Shown piece after piece: positions 6,894 to 15,918 of a DNA stretch of 64,000 bases. Position numbers and translations under genes: made by a program. The stretch spans positions 4,148,506-4,212,505 of the forward strand of contig OX638316.1 of NCBI GenBank assembly GCA_951812525.1. Direction: 5' to 3'. The stretch is from an uncultured Poribacteria bacterium. GTDB lineage: Bacteria; Poribacteria; WGA-4E; WGA-3G. Position 1 is the stretch's first letter, and each line of letters opens with the position of its first letter. The notes below the pieces were generated by a model. It saw only the letters and a list, made by a program, of their open reading frames with translations, was not told the DNA's origin and ran no database searches.

Positions 6894-7730
6894 CTATTCT
6901 TCGCGTTTGAGGTCTCCCCAAACAGTTGATAACTTACCTACAGGATCAATAGCCAGAGCACTGGAGGCTTCGGCGAAGAAACTCTTCTGATCCTTTGCCT
7001 TCTGAGGATAGATTTCGCAGACTTTGTGCGTGTTCTCGTCGAAGTGCAAATTGATATATGCAGCACCACCGGATTCACCACATCGATATAGAATGACGTT
7101 TCCGCCTTTTTGGAGTTCGACTTCGATGTTGTAATGGACGAGCTGCGCGCCGCCTGTCCATGTGGAATCGTTGTACCACTTTTCCCCGTTAATCCAAATT
7201 TGTGCGTAATCATCGTGCGCAGGGGACATGATCGCTTTCATATCCTTGGGTGCTTTAACAACGCACATAACATAGGTATCGATGTTATCAGCAGGACCGT
7301 CTCGGTTCATATTGTCCTGACTCTTCACATCGAGTTCAAAGACTGTCCACTCTCGGGGACCACCGTTCTTCTTATCCCAGTTCAGTTTAACGTTCTGTGT
7401 GGATTTCAAGCCTTCGATCGTCGAAAGTTTGGGCTGCGTTAGTTTGCCATTGGTGCCTTCATCAATGAGATCTTTCGGTGCAGAACCTTGGAAACCGCCG
7501 TTGTTTTCGTAGTTCCCATCGGGACCGTACCACAGGGAGATCCAATCATCAACATCAGCGTGGTTTTCCCCCAACTGTGCGCCCGGTGCTTCTGCCAGCC
7601 AATCTTTCTCTTTCAAGGGACCGCCCTTGATATTCACTTTGTGCTTCTGTGCGAGTGCGAGATGTGAGACACTCACAATAAGTGCGAACATAATCGAGAT
7701 TGCGAGTGTAAACCGACAAAACCTTTTCAT
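6894..7730 (-). CDS. Exported protein, paralogue 1 of 3, with C-terminal KLSTVWGDLK tag
   Basis: 278 residues. A signal peptide (about 1-27, ending LALAQ) is followed by one domain that looks like an extracellular beta-sandwich, and a short C-terminal motif (VGKLSTVWGDLKRE). Hallmarks shared with the paralogues at 9471 and 10648 are WYGPDGNYE, the STIEGL block, MNRDGPADNIDTY, MSPAHDDYAQIWINGEKWYN and LYRCGESGG. The AHDDYAQIWINGEKWYN strand resembles galactose-binding-like or PA14-like modules that bind glycans, but I cannot name a family. Expression should be high: promoter TTGACA-N17-CATAAT and AGGAGG upstream of the ATG. The protein probably ends up in the periplasm or on the surface. Confidence 0.8.
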   Translation of the reverse strand: MKRFCRFTLAISIMFALIVSVSHLALAQKHKVNIKGGPLKEKDWLAEAPGAQLGENHADVDDWISLWYGPDGNYENNGGFQGSAPKDLIDEGTNGKLTQPKLSTIEGLKSTQNVKLNWDKKNGGPREWTVFELDVKSQDNMNRDGPADNIDTYVMCVVKAPKDMKAIMSPAHDDYAQIWINGEKWYNDSTWTGGAQLVHYNIEVELQKGGNVILYRCGESGGAAYINLHFDENTHKVCEIYPQKAKDQKSFFAEASSALAIDPVGKLSTVWGDLKREE

Positions 7731-7857
7731 TTTAGTTTTCCTCCTGATAGGTTAAAGATTGAATGCGCTAAGTTGAATAGATGTGTAACTTAGCTGCTGT
7801 ACAGGTTCGCAGCGTAAAAATACTGCAAATTTACTTTAATGAACTATATTAAATTTT

Positions 7858-7886
7858 ATTATGCAATTATGAAAAATTTTTGTCAA
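7858..7886 (-). promoter_or_regulatory. Sigma70 promoter for the gene at 6894-7730
   Basis: Minus strand: TTGACA (7886-7881), 17 bp, CATAAT (7863-7858). The leader is about 120 nt. The rest of 7887-8105 holds no convincing gene, only a degenerate AAACTAACAGTTT repeat at 8073-8097. Confidence 0.75.
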
Positions 7887-8105
7887 GAAAATATTTAATT
7901 TTCAGTTGTCAGATTTGGAGATGCATCGTACCCATGGCGATTGGCAATTAGTGGTTGGCGGTACGGAGTTGGAGGTAGATAAATTGTCTGAATCGAAGAT
8001 TATGGTAGATATTAGAATTAATTGGACATTCTTAAAGAGTGTGAATGCCACTAATGAGCATTCACAGAGGCAGAAACTAACAGTTTATGCTACAAAGATG
8101 TCCAT

Positions 8106-9197
8106 TTATTTGTAGGTTTTACCATAGCTGGATTTCTTTAGTTCGCCCCAGTGGGTTGGGAGTTTGTCTTTTGGGTTAACTGCTCGAAAGCCGGTATCGA
8201 ACGTATGAACAACGTTTGAGAAACGACCTCTCACGAAACCGCCGAGAACATAAATTACACCGTTGACAGCCACTGATTTACCGATTTTGGGTATCGGCAT
8301 CGGTCGTATTGATCCCCATCTATTTAGGTTTGGTTCATACACATCGACCCATATAAGGTCATCAATTCTATCATTCCAAGTGTAGCCGCCAAGCAGATAG
8401 ATTTTCCTATCAATGGCAACGGTTGAATAGCCAAATCTGAACATTGGCATATCAGGACGTTTTCGCCAACGATCAGTCTTTGGATTGTATTCTTCAATGC
8501 TTCTAAAAAACTGGTCAACAAGCGGGACACCGTGCCGAGGTGATATCTCACCCCCAATGGCATAAATTTTATCATCCACAACGGCTGTATCAACCCACAT
8601 CCGTTTTGTCGGCATGTTAGAACGCTTAATCCACCGTTCTGTCAACGGGTCGTATGCTTCAACGAGGTCAGTGGCAACTCGAACATCGCGCTGTCTATCA
8701 TAAATCGCACCACCGATGGCGTATATTTTACCATTAGCAACCGCTGTACTAAACCCACGGCGAAGCGTCGGCATGTCCCGTGTTCTTCTCCATGTATTGG
8801 TCCGCGTGTTGTAAACTTCGACGATTTTATGGTCTTTCTCACCACGAATCTCTCCTCGACTGTATCCACCGAACACATAGATTTCGCCAGCAAATACTGT
8901 AGCTCGGGCGGCTATGCGTGCTGTCGGCATATCCGCACCCTTGCGCCACACTTTCGTTAGCGTGTCATAAATCTCCACTGTCGGAAGTGCAGACCAACCC
9001 GGTCCGCCCTTGTTGCTATAAGGGACACCACCGATGATATAAATTTTACCACTAGCGACAGCAGTCGCGACTGCATTTCTTGATGTCGGCACTTCGGTCT
9101 GCTGTACCCAAGAGTTAGCATCACTGCTTTCTACTGATATAACAACCAATAGGATAACAAGAATGGATTGGAAGTTTTGGCGATTCAACATAAACAT
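8106..9197 (-). CDS. Exported Kelch-repeat beta-propeller protein
   Basis: 363 residues. The signal peptide (about 1-27, FQSILVILLVVISVESSDA) precedes six Kelch motifs. Repeating landmarks are the pairs 'GKIYxxGG' (IYIIGGVP, IYVFGGYS, IYAIGGAI, IYAIGGEI, IYLLGGYT, IYVLGGFV) with W-x-x-x-x-x-M/P strands between them, such as WRKGADMPTARI. This is a one-domain six-blade propeller for binding proteins or glycans. The C-terminus carries a diverged version of the tag of its neighbours (NPKDKLPTHWGELKK) with a longer tail. AAGGAG is 7 nt before the ATG. It sits between two paralogous exported-protein genes on the same strand but has its own upstream region. Confidence 0.88.
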   Translation of the reverse strand: MFMLNRQNFQSILVILLVVISVESSDANSWVQQTEVPTSRNAVATAVASGKIYIIGGVPYSNKGGPGWSALPTVEIYDTLTKVWRKGADMPTARIAARATVFAGEIYVFGGYSRGEIRGEKDHKIVEVYNTRTNTWRRTRDMPTLRRGFSTAVANGKIYAIGGAIYDRQRDVRVATDLVEAYDPLTERWIKRSNMPTKRMWVDTAVVDDKIYAIGGEISPRHGVPLVDQFFRSIEEYNPKTDRWRKRPDMPMFRFGYSTVAIDRKIYLLGGYTWNDRIDDLIWVDVYEPNLNRWGSIRPMPIPKIGKSVAVNGVIYVLGGFVRGRFSNVVHTFDTGFRAVNPKDKLPTHWGELKKSSYGKTYK

Positions 9198-9370
9198 AGG
9201 TGTCTCCTTGCCAATATGGATAAACAGAGAATTTAGGATATGCGTTCAAAAAGAGAGACTTTACATTGTTAAAGACACAATTTTAGGGTGAAAAAGGTGC
9301 ATAAAATGCATTGTAGCACAAATTTGCCTCGCAGTGAGAGTATGGAATACTTTTCAGGGGCTTCGGATGC

Positions 9371-9394
9371 CACAAACTAACAGTTTGTGCTACA
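9371..9394. repeat. Dispersed hairpin, family AAACTAACAGTTT (copy 3)
   Basis: CACAAACT-AAC-AGTTTGTG followed by CTACAAC. The stem differs from other copies but still pairs fully. Confidence 0.6.
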
Positions 9395-9426
9395 ACACAC
9401 TTGCCAGCGGTAGGATTGGTGAGATA

Positions 9427-9462
9427 AAGAAAAAGCCCTTGCCTAATGGAGGACAAGGGCTT
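9427..9462 (-). terminator. Rho-independent terminator of the gene ending at 9471
   Basis: On the minus strand AAGCCCTTG...CAAGGGCTT forms a 9 bp stem directly followed by TTTTTCTTT. Confidence 0.85.
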
Positions 9463-9470
9463 AATTAGAT

Positions 9471-10304
9471 TTAGCGGTTCTTGATGTCCGCCCAAGTAGT
9501 CGCCAACTTCCCAGCCGGTTCGACATCAACAGTCATAGTGACTGCATCAAGGAAGGACGCCTTATCCATTCCTTCTTCCGGGTAGATGGTAACAGCATCG
9601 TTTGTTGCATCGTCAAAATGCAAGTTGAGATATGCGGAACCACCGGATTCACCACAGCGATAAAGGAGGACGTTCGCGCCTTTGACCAACTCGACTTCAA
9701 CGTCGTGAAGAATCATTTGTGCTGCGCCTGTCCATCTGGAATTGTTGTACCATTTTTCGCCGTTAATCCAGATTTGTGCATAGTCATCATGTGCTGGGGA
9801 CATAACTGAGGTCATATCACTCGGTGAATCGATGACGGCAATGACGTAAGTATCAACGTTATCAGCCGGACCATCACGGTTCATGTGGTTGCCGTCAGTG
9901 GGATCGAGTTCAAAGACTGTCCAGCCTCTGGTGCCGCCGTGATCGTCTCCCCATTCCATATCGATGTCTTGCGTCATGAGCAAGCCTTCAACAGTTGAGA
10001 GCGAGACTTGGTCTAGTGCACCGCCACTGCCTTCTGCGATAAGATCTATCGGAGCAGAAGTTGCAAAACCGCCGTTAACTTCATAGTTACCGTCGGGTCC
10101 GTACCACAGGGAAATCCAGGAATCTACGCCACTGCGATCTTCTCTTAAAGCGTCAGTGTTGGGGTCTGGATCCTCTAAGAGTACATCATCTGCCAAAGGA
10201 CCCCCTTGGATCAAGTTAGCTTGCGCAAATGCGTGGTGCGAGTAGCACATACCTAAGGCAAAAAGAATAGCTACTGCCAGAATAAGTGTGTAAAACTTTT
10301 TCAT
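9471..10304 (-). CDS. Exported protein, paralogue 2 of 3, with C-terminal KLATTWADIK tag
   Basis: 277 residues with a signal peptide (about 1-27, SHHAFAQ). It has the same domain as the genes at 6894 and 10648: WYGPDGNYE, MNRDGPADNVDTY, MSPAHDDYAQIWINGEKWYN and LYRCGESGGSAYLNLHFDD. It is more acidic than its relatives and has a diverged N-terminal part (DVLLEDPDPNTDALRED). The end is EPAGKLATTWADIKNR, the shared tag. Own promoter (TTGACA-N17-TACAAT), leader of about 115-120 nt with a GC hairpin, and own terminator, so it is a single-gene unit. Function unknown; probably an extracellular binding protein. Confidence 0.8.
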   Translation of the reverse strand: MKKFYTLILAVAILFALGMCYSHHAFAQANLIQGGPLADDVLLEDPDPNTDALREDRSGVDSWISLWYGPDGNYEVNGGFATSAPIDLIAEGSGGALDQVSLSTVEGLLMTQDIDMEWGDDHGGTRGWTVFELDPTDGNHMNRDGPADNVDTYVIAVIDSPSDMTSVMSPAHDDYAQIWINGEKWYNNSRWTGAAQMILHDVEVELVKGANVLLYRCGESGGSAYLNLHFDDATNDAVTIYPEEGMDKASFLDAVTMTVDVEPAGKLATTWADIKNR

Positions 10305-10428
10305 TCTTGTTCTATATCCTTTTTTATAGATTAGTTAAGGGTTGAAAATAACTGGGGGCATAGCAGTGCCTCCCAGACTTCTCTATAGGATAAAACGCTT
10401 AAATGCGTCCAACATTACAATTTTATTA

Positions 10429-10457
10429 ATTGTAACACCTTGACAGAGATTTGTCAA
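10429..10457 (-). promoter_or_regulatory. Sigma70 promoter for the gene at 9471-10304
   Basis: Minus strand: TTGACA (10457-10452), 17 bp, TACAAT (10434-10429). The leader contains a hairpin CTGGGAGGCA...TGCCCCCAG at 10352-10376. Nothing else is seen in 10305-10604. Confidence 0.75.
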
Positions 10458-10604
10458 GAGAATTAACGAAAAATCGGGCTGTTTAGTCATTTCGCCTGAA
10501 TGATCTTCGTTGAGTGCGGCTGCATTAGGATTGGACTTTGCGCTCATAAGATTCTCCTCAGACATTTAGAGGGGGAAAATATCTAATACCATGCTGCCTA
10601 AAGA

Positions 10605-10642
10605 TAAAAAAAATCCCTGCCTCAGGAAGAGAGGCAGGGACT
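10605..10642 (-). terminator. Rho-independent terminator of the gene ending at 10648
   Basis: Minus strand: AGTCCCTGCCTC / GAGGCAGGGAT stem with a 7 nt loop, then eight or more Ts. Confidence 0.88.
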
Positions 10643-10647
10643 GTAGT

Positions 10648-11481
10648 TTAGTCGGCGCGTTTAATGTCACCCCACGTGGTGGTGAGTTTACCAATCGCCT
10701 CGACATCTAAGACACCAGCAATTTCATCAAAGAAACTTGCCTTATCGTTCGCCTTCTGAGGGTAGATATCAACCTCATCGTGCGTTTTATCGTCAAAGTG
10801 CAGGTTCATATAGGCGTGTCCGCCGGATTCACCACAGCGATAAAGGACGATGTTCGCACCTTTCACCAAATCGACTTCAATATTGAAATCGACCTCGAAT
10901 GCGGCACCCGTCCATGCGGAGTTGTTATACCATTTTTCGCCGTTAATCCAGATCTGTGCGTAGTCATCGTGTGCTGGAGACATCACGGCTTTCCTATCAT
11001 CCGGGGAGTCAAGAACACAGATGGAATACATATCCATGTTATCAATGGGACCGTCGCGATTCATGTGGTGTGCATCTGCTGGATCGATTTCAAAGACAGT
11101 CCAACCCCGCGCACCACCATTAGCACCTTTCCATCCGATGTCGACAGTCTGTGTCAGTTTCAAACCCTCAATCGTTGAGAGTGACGGCTGATCGATCTTG
11201 CCGTTGGTGCCTTCATCGATAAGGTCTTTAGGTGCGGAAGCGGCGAAGCCATTGTTGTTTTCGTAATTACCATCAGGACCGTACCACTTTTCGATCCAGT
11301 TTTTGTTCTTGGCATGGCTCTCATTCAAGGGTGCCTCACCAGGGTTCACCAACCAATCTTTTTCGGGTATAGGACCACCCTTAATGTTGACCTTCCCCTG
11401 TGCGAATGCGAGGTGTGATATGCTCATGCCGAGTGCGAAAATAATCGCTACGGCGAGCATAAATAAATATGTTCTTCGCAT
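10648..11481 (-). CDS. Exported protein, paralogue 3 of 3, with C-terminal KLTTTWGDIK tag
   Basis: 277 residues from the ATG at 11481, chosen because AAGGAG lies 10 nt upstream and the product then begins with a normal signal peptide (MRRTYLFMLAVAIIFALG...AFAQ). A longer frame back to 11517 adds 12 residues before the signal and is unlikely. It has the shared domain landmarks WYGPDGNYE, MNRDGPIDNMDMY, MSPAHDDYAQIWINGEKWYN and LYRCGESGGHAY, and ends in EAIGKLTTTWGDIKRAD. It is closest to the gene at 6894. Perfect promoter, own terminator, and leader with hairpins. Likely abundant and extracellular; function unknown. Confidence 0.82.
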   Translation of the reverse strand: MRRTYLFMLAVAIIFALGMSISHLAFAQGKVNIKGGPIPEKDWLVNPGEAPLNESHAKNKNWIEKWYGPDGNYENNNGFAASAPKDLIDEGTNGKIDQPSLSTIEGLKLTQTVDIGWKGANGGARGWTVFEIDPADAHHMNRDGPIDNMDMYSICVLDSPDDRKAVMSPAHDDYAQIWINGEKWYNNSAWTGAAFEVDFNIEVDLVKGANIVLYRCGESGGHAYMNLHFDDKTHDEVDIYPQKANDKASFFDEIAGVLDVEAIGKLTTTWGDIKRAD

Positions 11482-11604
11482 TGAAGTTTTTCTCCTTATA
11501 GGTTTCGTATTTAACAACAGGCTTGGGCAACCTGTGTGTTCTACCTAAAGTTGAGTGAATCTGGACGTAATTCGGATTCACCATAAAATTTACACAGTAT
11601 ATAC

Positions 11605-11633
11605 ATTATAAATAATTAACGGTAATTTGTCAA
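11605..11633 (-). promoter_or_regulatory. Perfect sigma70 promoter for the gene at 10648-11481
   Basis: Minus strand: TTGACA (11633-11628), 17 bp, TATAAT (11610-11605). The leader of about 118 nt has an inverted repeat GTGAATC...GATTCAC (11554-11580). Confidence 0.85.
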
Positions 11634-11653
11634 GAGTAAAAAGGCGTACTATG

Positions 11654-11796
11654 TAGGGTCATTTAGTTTTAAGAAATAGGTTTACTTATGTAAAGGATTT
11701 CTGTTGATGGACGCCCGAATTTATTCGGGTTATGCGCTTTGTCCCGAACAAGTTCGGGCGTCCGGAGATTAATTATTGGAAAACTGAATGACCCTA
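11654..11796. mobile_element. MITE-like element, copy 3 (best preserved)
   Basis: 143 bp including TA at both ends. Terminal inverted repeats GGGTCATTTAGTTTT / AAAACTGAATGACCC. The core holds an inverted pair of REP palindromes (CCCGAATTTATTCGGG and CCCGAACAAGTTCGGG). It contains no coding frame, so it must be moved in trans. It lies in the gap 11634-11886, followed by one TGCGGTTAGAAACCGCA repeat (11834-11858). Confidence 0.82.
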
Positions 11797-11886
11797 GGCA
11801 CTATGAGTTATAAGTTAGGCGAGGTTTCTGACAGGTGCGGTTAGAAACCGCACCTACCTTAATCGGGAATAGATAGCGGGCGATGG

Positions 11887-13707
11887 TTAGCGAGATGGAT
11901 AGGCTTCTAATGCAGCTTGCCACTTTGTGAGTTGTGAGACGCGCTCTGCAGAATTTGAGGGAATCTCAAGCGGTCTGCCGCGGGTATCAATAACCAAGCC
12001 GACAACACCACCCATGACCTCTGCTTCGACTGGGTTGCCGCGTCCTTCACCGAGATCAAATCGCCGTGAGGGTTGGAGTTTCACTGCTGCCTTTTCCCCT
12101 AATTCCAGCGGATAGAGACGGAGTTCGCCGCACGGCACTTCCTGTGTGACAGGCGGGCTGCCCGGAAGATGCAGCTCAACAGAGAGACACTGATCACCCG
12201 TATTGCCAACGCCTATTGGAGAAATGCAAGTGCCTAAATGAATAAGACAGTCTCGTTCAAAGACGTGGGTAGCGGCTTCTGGGTTGACCTGAGCGAGTAC
12301 GCCGAGTTGTGGCATCATGAAGATGCTGTCAACAGCGAGATGGGTTACGCCTTCGGGTTGAAAAGCGTCTATCATCATGAGCATAGCCTGCTGCCGCCGC
12401 GGTGCGTGCGATAAGACACCACCACTGCCGACAATCATATCCAAACCGAGCATGTTCACGAGGGTTTGACCGCTTTCCCCTTGATCGAAGGCTTCGGAGA
12501 TAGTGCGTTGTTGCTGGACACCGCGCAATTCCACGGCAAGCTGCTTGTGCTGTTCAAAAGCGAGGCGGAGGGCTTCCCGTGCAATTGCTTGTTCGAGAAT
12601 CAACTCTTGCAAGGTTTGCGGGATGGTTGTCGGACGAATCATCTTGTTCTTGATTCGGTTGCGGAGATCACCTACTTCGATGTCAAACGGAACCCAGCGG
12701 AAAACGTTTTCCAATCCCGCTTCAGCAAGGACATTGGAGACGCTGTAACTCATGCCGAGGTTGGCACTAACGGTTCGGTTAAAGATTGGCTCACCTTCTT
12801 TGTTATTAAAAACGGAGAAAATGTCGGTTGTTGCGCCACCGATATCGACACCGACGACTGCGATATCCTGCTGTGCAGCGACGGTCTGGATAATCTCACC
12901 GACTGCCCCAGGGGTCGGCATAATCGGTGCATCCGTCCAATCAATGAGTTTCCTGTAGCCGGGTGCGTGTGCCATGACGTGTTCGAGGAATTGCTCCTGA
13001 ATTTTATGGCGCGTTGGCATGAGGTTTTCACGTTCCAAAACGGGACGGAGGTTATCTACCAGTTCCAGTGCCATTACATCCTGCAGTCGCTCTTGAATCG
13101 CCTGGCGTGCGTCTGTGTTCCCGGCATAGATAAGAGGGAGTTCATAAGCGATACCCAATCGGGGTGTGGGACGTGCAGCGGCGATGATTTCCGCTAATTC
13201 AACGACGTGCGAAGTTGTGCCACCGTCAACGCCACCCGACAAGAGGAGCATGTCGGGTCGGAGGTGTCGGATACGTTCGATTTTTTCGTGAGGTAGGCGT
13301 TTATCGTTAGATGCAATGACATCCATGACGATTGCCCCGGCACCAAGTGCGGCGCGCTCCGCACTTTCTCCCGTTAGATTACGGACAACCCCTGCGACCA
13401 TCATCTGGAGTCCACCGCCAGCACTGCTGGTCGATATGTAGATATCAACACCTTCGTCTCCGCGTTGTGGTTTGAGAACGCTACCGTTATCAAGGAGTTT
13501 GCGTCCGGCGAGTTCCTCTACCTCGGTGATGGCGTTGATAACACCTGCTGTTACATCTTCGACGGGAGCTTCAACAGTGGTGGGTGCCTCACCCCGCACA
13601 ATGAGTTGGTATTCGTCACCCCGTTTCTCAATGAGAATTGCTTTTGTCGTCGTGCTACCGCAGTCGGTAGCGAGTATAGAGCGGATCTCGCCCGCTGGTT
13701 TGTTCAT
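11887..13707 (-). CDS. MutL/GlmL-type ASKHA protein (methylaspartate mutase accessory)
   Basis: 606 residues from the ATG at 13707 (GGAG 12 nt upstream); a longer frame to 13791 adds 28 residues out of a repeat-rich region and is not preferred. ASKHA nucleotide-binding signatures are ATDCGSTTTKAILIEK near the start (phosphate 1) and VVGVDIGGATTDIFSVF mid-protein (phosphate 2), with LLSGGVDGG between. This matches the MutL/GlmL family, found between the two subunits of cobalamin-dependent glutamate mutase and thought to act as a repair or reactivation chaperone. No mutase subunit lies nearby, so the target enzyme is unknown. The next gene upstream is an unrelated TIM-barrel isomerase. Confidence 0.85.
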   Translation of the reverse strand: MNKPAGEIRSILATDCGSTTTKAILIEKRGDEYQLIVRGEAPTTVEAPVEDVTAGVINAITEVEELAGRKLLDNGSVLKPQRGDEGVDIYISTSSAGGGLQMMVAGVVRNLTGESAERAALGAGAIVMDVIASNDKRLPHEKIERIRHLRPDMLLLSGGVDGGTTSHVVELAEIIAAARPTPRLGIAYELPLIYAGNTDARQAIQERLQDVMALELVDNLRPVLERENLMPTRHKIQEQFLEHVMAHAPGYRKLIDWTDAPIMPTPGAVGEIIQTVAAQQDIAVVGVDIGGATTDIFSVFNNKEGEPIFNRTVSANLGMSYSVSNVLAEAGLENVFRWVPFDIEVGDLRNRIKNKMIRPTTIPQTLQELILEQAIAREALRLAFEQHKQLAVELRGVQQQRTISEAFDQGESGQTLVNMLGLDMIVGSGGVLSHAPRRQQAMLMMIDAFQPEGVTHLAVDSIFMMPQLGVLAQVNPEAATHVFERDCLIHLGTCISPIGVGNTGDQCLSVELHLPGSPPVTQEVPCGELRLYPLELGEKAAVKLQPSRRFDLGEGRGNPVEAEVMGGVVGLVIDTRGRPLEIPSNSAERVSQLTKWQAALEAYPSR

Positions 13708-13866
13708 ACGTTTGCTTGGTCTCCGGTTTGAAATATAGTAATAGTTGGTCCTCAAGGCGAGTTGCTGCGCAACCCCTCCAGTGTTCAGCATTTAGTGAAC
13801 ATGGTAATAGGATAGAAGATTTCGCATCACAAACGACCGATTGCTGACGGCTGACAGCTGATATAA

Positions 13867-14661
13867 TTAATAGCCTAATTGCTGCAGGTATTTGCGGTTG
13901 ACGGTCATACGTTCGACATCGGAACGATCTTCAACCTGTCCGGGACATGCCGTAACCCAACGGTCATATTCGAGTTCCTCAAGCGTGGACATGATGCCTG
14001 GAAAGTCCATCACGGTACCTGCTCCGACATCTACCCAACCGACATCGTAGGGCGTGTCGTCATCGCCACCGGTGAAACTGCTATAATCCTGAAGGTGGAC
14101 GTATACGAGTGCATCGCTATAACGACGGATGGATTCAATCGGATCGAAGCCCCAAAGTGCGGAATGCGATACGTCTATGCAAAGCTTGCACTTTCGGAGG
14201 AGGCTCATGTATTTCGCCCAGTCGTCAATGGAATCGACCGTGGTGTTGGTATGGATGTGATAACAGACCTCTAAACCGTATTGTGCGGCGTACTCTGCCC
14301 AGTTTTCGGAGACATCGGCGAGTGCTGCAAGGTCTTCATGATTGACAGGACGGTCCTGTGGTTTGCCAGCACCCATGAACATGAAACAGTCGGCTTCAAC
14401 TTCTGCGGCGAAGTCGATACGTCGTTTATTCAGTTCCATCTGCTCGGTGTTTTTGTCGATTGGCAGTCCACGTGCCGTGACGGCAGCGACCGGGAGATCT
14501 ACATTGCTACACACTTGTCGGATGCGTTGTGGTGTTCCGACCCAATCTAAGGACTGACGCATCTCCCAACCGTCCCAACCTGCGTCTTTGAGTTGGGTTA
14601 GTAGTTCCTCGAAATCCGGCGTTTGCCAGCGTAACGTGCTATATCCAAATTTGAAACCCAT
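13867..14661 (-). CDS. Sugar phosphate isomerase/epimerase (xylose isomerase-like TIM barrel)
   Basis: 264 residues. It starts KFGYSTLRWQTPDFEELLTQLKDAGWDGWEMR, the first two strands of an AP-endonuclease-2/xylose-isomerase-like barrel. Candidate metal ligands are the E and H in GLEVCYHIHTNTTVD, D in KLCIDVSHSALWG and H in VYVHLQDYSS. Such proteins isomerise or epimerise sugars and inositols, often next to Gfo/Idh/MocA dehydrogenases, as here (divergent gene at 14898). Good ribosome site AAGGAGG. Exact substrate unknown. Confidence 0.82.
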   Translation of the reverse strand: MGFKFGYSTLRWQTPDFEELLTQLKDAGWDGWEMRQSLDWVGTPQRIRQVCSNVDLPVAAVTARGLPIDKNTEQMELNKRRIDFAAEVEADCFMFMGAGKPQDRPVNHEDLAALADVSENWAEYAAQYGLEVCYHIHTNTTVDSIDDWAKYMSLLRKCKLCIDVSHSALWGFDPIESIRRYSDALVYVHLQDYSSFTGGDDDTPYDVGWVDVGAGTVMDFPGIMSTLEELEYDRWVTACPGQVEDRSDVERMTVNRKYLQQLGY

Positions 14662-14897
14662 CGTATTCCTCCTTGTTTGACTATTGGCTATCGGCAGTCA
14701 GTAAATAGATTGTTATGGCACTTAGAAACGTTTGTGAATACCACACGCGCGACAGATTGCTGACTACCGACAGCCATCTAAGATATTATAACACATTCAG
14801 AAAAAAATTACTTGCTATATAACATCGGCATTTGTTAGACTATAAACCGAAAAACTTAGGGATTCGCCCTGACTAAGCATTTTTTTAAGGAGATAAT

Positions 14898-15863
14898 ATG
14901 GATAAAGTGAAACTCGGTTTTATCGGAACCGGCGGTATGGCTGGTGCGCACATGCGCAATCTTAAAGATAACTTTGAGGACGTAGAATTTTCCGCGATGT
15001 GCGACATTTCCGAGGACCGTGCACAACAGCGCGCTGAAGAATTCGGTGGTAACGCTTATGCCGACTATCGCGTGATGTACGACAAAGAGGATCTGGATGC
15101 GGTTTATATCTGCACACCTCCCTTTGCACACGGCGAACAGGAACGGATTGCCTGTGAACAAGGCATTGCGATGTTCATTGAGAAACCGATCCACAGCGAA
15201 TTAGAGCCAGCAATCATTATCAACGAAGATATTGAGCGGAGCGGCGTGATTACGAGTGTTGGTTATCACTGGCGCTATGGTGGCAATGCCCAGAATGCGA
15301 AAGAGATGCTTGATGCGCAGCCACAAATCCTCGGTGCGCTCGGATATTGGATGGGTGGTATGCCCGGCACTCCGTGGTGGCGCGTGCGTGCAGAATCCGG
15401 TGGTCAACACGTAGAACAGACGACGCATATCTTCGATCTCGCTCGTTTCCTCGTCGGGAGTGACGGTAAAACTGTACATGGCGTTGCAGCAAGCGGTAGT
15501 ATGGAACATATTGAGAATTATGATATCGATGACATTAGCATGGTGAACATTGAGTTTAAGAACGGTGCTGTTGCCAACATCGTCTCTAGTTGTGCCATGG
15601 AAGGATTCGGTCGCGTTCATCTCGAAGTGTTCACGCGTGGATTGGTTGTCACCGTCGGAGGCGCGAACGAAGTAAACAAAGGTGGAGAGACAGAAGCACT
15701 TTCAAACGACGCTGGACAGGACCGCGATCGCGTCTTTATTGATGCAGTGAAGAGTGGAGATGGCTCAAAGATTCTATCACCCTATAGCGATGCGTTAGAG
15801 ACCTTGCGGATTATGCTCGCTGCGAGCACCTCCTTCCGCACTGGTAAAGCGGTAGACTTGTAA
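14898..15863 (+). CDS. Gfo/Idh/MocA-family NAD(P)-dependent oxidoreductase
   Basis: 321 residues. Rossmann start VKLGFIGTGGMAGAHMRNL with the G-x-G-x-x-G/A loop, then the EKP motif (FIEKPIHSE) near residue 95 that is typical of the family. The C-terminal alpha/beta substrate domain contains SGGQHVEQTTHIFDLARFLVG, with the usual H in position for catalysis. Family members oxidise or reduce sugars or their derivatives. AAGGAG precedes the ATG by 6 nt. It is followed on the same strand by a TIM-barrel isomerase (15919) and diverges from another (13867), a typical sugar or inositol catabolic trio. Confidence 0.87.
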   Translation: MDKVKLGFIGTGGMAGAHMRNLKDNFEDVEFSAMCDISEDRAQQRAEEFGGNAYADYRVMYDKEDLDAVYICTPPFAHGEQERIACEQGIAMFIEKPIHSELEPAIIINEDIERSGVITSVGYHWRYGGNAQNAKEMLDAQPQILGALGYWMGGMPGTPWWRVRAESGGQHVEQTTHIFDLARFLVGSDGKTVHGVAASGSMEHIENYDIDDISMVNIEFKNGAVANIVSSCAMEGFGRVHLEVFTRGLVVTVGGANEVNKGGETEALSNDAGQDRDRVFIDAVKSGDGSKILSPYSDALETLRIMLAASTSFRTGKAVDL

Positions 15864-15918
15864 AAAATGTTGTTCCGGCACAATAGTGTGTGCCTACTAC
15901 TTTAAGAAAGAGAGAATT

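Noticed and set aside
7906-8115. Open frame of 69 codons between two exported-protein genes
   Set aside because: No family, no ribosome site, and it contains a degenerate repeat; it probably arises by chance.
12466-13197. Long open frame (243 codons) opposite the MutL-like gene
   Set aside because: Antisense to a well-supported ASKHA protein; cysteine- and phenylalanine-rich shadow with no family.
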